Source: Anaerocolumna sp. AGMB13020 | GTDB taxonomy: Bacteria; Bacillota; Clostridia; Lachnospirales; Lachnospiraceae | Direction: 5' to 3' | Length of the DNA stretch: 64,000 nt | Assembly: GCF_033100115.1 (NCBI RefSeq) | Contig: NZ_CP136910.1 | Location: 5,534,001-5,598,000 of the forward strand | In this document: in pieces, positions 63,360 through 64,000 of the stretch | Layout: each line of letters begins with the position of its first letter | How positions within the stretch are numbered: position 1 is the stretch's first letter | Translations under genes and position numbers: made by a program | The notes under the pieces: model-generated | The model's input: the letters and a program-made list of their open reading frames with translations, nothing else | Told to the model about the DNA's origin: nothing | Databases searched by the model: none

Positions 63360-64000
63360 ATGAAGAATATTTGTGTTATAACTGGCGGTGGCAGCGGAAT
63401 GGGGCTTGCTGCCGCCAAGTTAATGGGAAAAGATTATTATGTAATAATTAGCGGAAGAAATGGAAAGAAATTAGAAAGTGCAGTACATGAGCTTACGGAG
63501 GAAGGAATAGAAGCAGAAGCTTTTGTCTGTGATGTAGCAGACATTCATAGCGTTGAGAAGTTAGCCTGTCATGCAAAGGGAAAAGGAGAGGTTACAGCTG
63601 TTATCCATGCAGCAGGAATGTCTCCTCATATGGGGGAGGCGAAACAGATAATGGAGGTAAATGCACTGGGAACCATTAATATAAATAATGCTTTCCATAA
63701 AGTAATGAAACAAGGCGCCTGTCTTATTGATGTTTCCTCCATGTCAGCCTATCTGACACCCAAAATTATCATGCCTGTAGGCTTGTACAAATACAGTGTG
63801 AAGAATCCTGTTCTGTTTATGAAAAAGATTATGAAATGGGTAAATTTATTTCCAAAGAAGGTTAGAGCTGGTGTTTCCTATGGAATATCCAAACATTTTG
63901 TCATCTGGTTTGCAAAGCAAGACGCTGCAAGATTTGGAAAGAAAGGAGCAAGAGTCTTATCGGTATCTCCAGGGAATTTTGAGACTCCCATGGGGGAACT
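63360..64000 (+). CDS. SDR family oxidoreductase, C-terminus cut by window edge
   Basis: Starts at ATG 63360 after AAGGAGAGG. The cofactor motif TGGGSGMGLA, HAAGMS in place of NNAG, and VSSMSAY are present. The Tyr-x-x-x-Lys motif is YGISK near residue 177. The middle region is longer than usual between the Ser and Tyr motifs, with a hydrophobic insert. The frame is still open at the window end. Confidence 0.85.
   Translation, partial: MKNICVITGGGSGMGLAAAKLMGKDYYVIISGRNGKKLESAVHELTEEGIEAEAFVCDVADIHSVEKLACHAKGKGEVTAVIHAAGMSPHMGEAKQIMEVNALGTININNAFHKVMKQGACLIDVSSMSAYLTPKIIMPVGLYKYSVKNPVLFMKKIMKWVNLFPKKVRAGVSYGISKHFVIWFAKQDAARFGKKGARVLSVSPGNFETPMGE

Overview
The window comes from a low-GC, spore-forming Gram-positive anaerobe. 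The best guess is a Lachnospiraceae-type clostridium related to Lachnoclostridium/Anaerocolumna. This rests on a SigK-type sporulation sigma factor, an electron-bifurcating NfnAB pair, a Met T-box leader, DUF5688, DUF4832 and DUF2304 proteins, AT-rich intergenic DNA and strong AGGAGG-type ribosome binding sites. No replication origin, CRISPR array or complete prophage was seen.

Layout. 1-5.1 kb: a DUF5107/TPR sugar-associated protein (cut by the window edge) divergent from an AraC regulator, then sigK and a convergent DivIVA-like coiled-coil protein. 5.5-25.3 kb: a one-direction exopolysaccharide locus of 14 genes that ends at a clear terminator. Its first part is a Gram-positive Pel-type core: PelD-like c-di-GMP receptor, PelE-like TPR protein, DUF2194/PelA-like protein, PelF glycosyltransferase and PelG transporter. 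The second part adds DUF2304, GT4, GT2, DUF4832, a GT2-leucine-rich-repeat fusion, a Wzx-like flippase, a GT-C-like membrane protein, GT8 and GtrA.

25.6-40 kb: GNAT, ABC-F ATPase, HD and CYTH phosphohydrolases, a VanRS-like two-component system, NfnAB, a GGDEF-EAL protein with a degenerate GGDEF motif, and a two-gene ABC exporter. The exporter is preceded by an array of palindromes spaced exactly 46 bp apart. 40.6-47.7 kb: small conserved genes (YhhN-like, DUF5688, DUF421, thymidine kinase), an isolated holin-amidase pair, a highly structured leader in front of an HExxH peptidase-like gene, tRNA-Arg(CCG) and an exported protein.

47.8-53.5 kb: an RluF-type pseudouridine synthase with a 330-residue low-complexity tail, a divergent NAD-dependent DNA ligase, an IS3-family element sitting between the ligase and its apparent terminator, and an unusual 16-bp degenerate tandem repeat. 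53.5-64 kb: MFS transporter, Met T-box plus MetA (acetyl-CoA type), a MazG-like/zinc-ribbon protein, a chemoreceptor, a two-component system with membrane partners, a decayed small gene and two SDR oxidoreductases, the last cut by the window edge.

Working together: the c-di-GMP receptor (intact RxxD site, lost GGDEF catalytic motif) is expected to switch on the Pel-like synthase, whose polymer would leave through PelG. The downstream flippase and extra transferases suggest either extra decoration or a second polymer made from the same transcription unit. The best candidates for something undescribed are the switch-like structured leader at 45.8-46.0 kb, the SDR-pseudoenzyme/PelD fusion, the GT2-LRR fusion and the 46-bp palindrome array.
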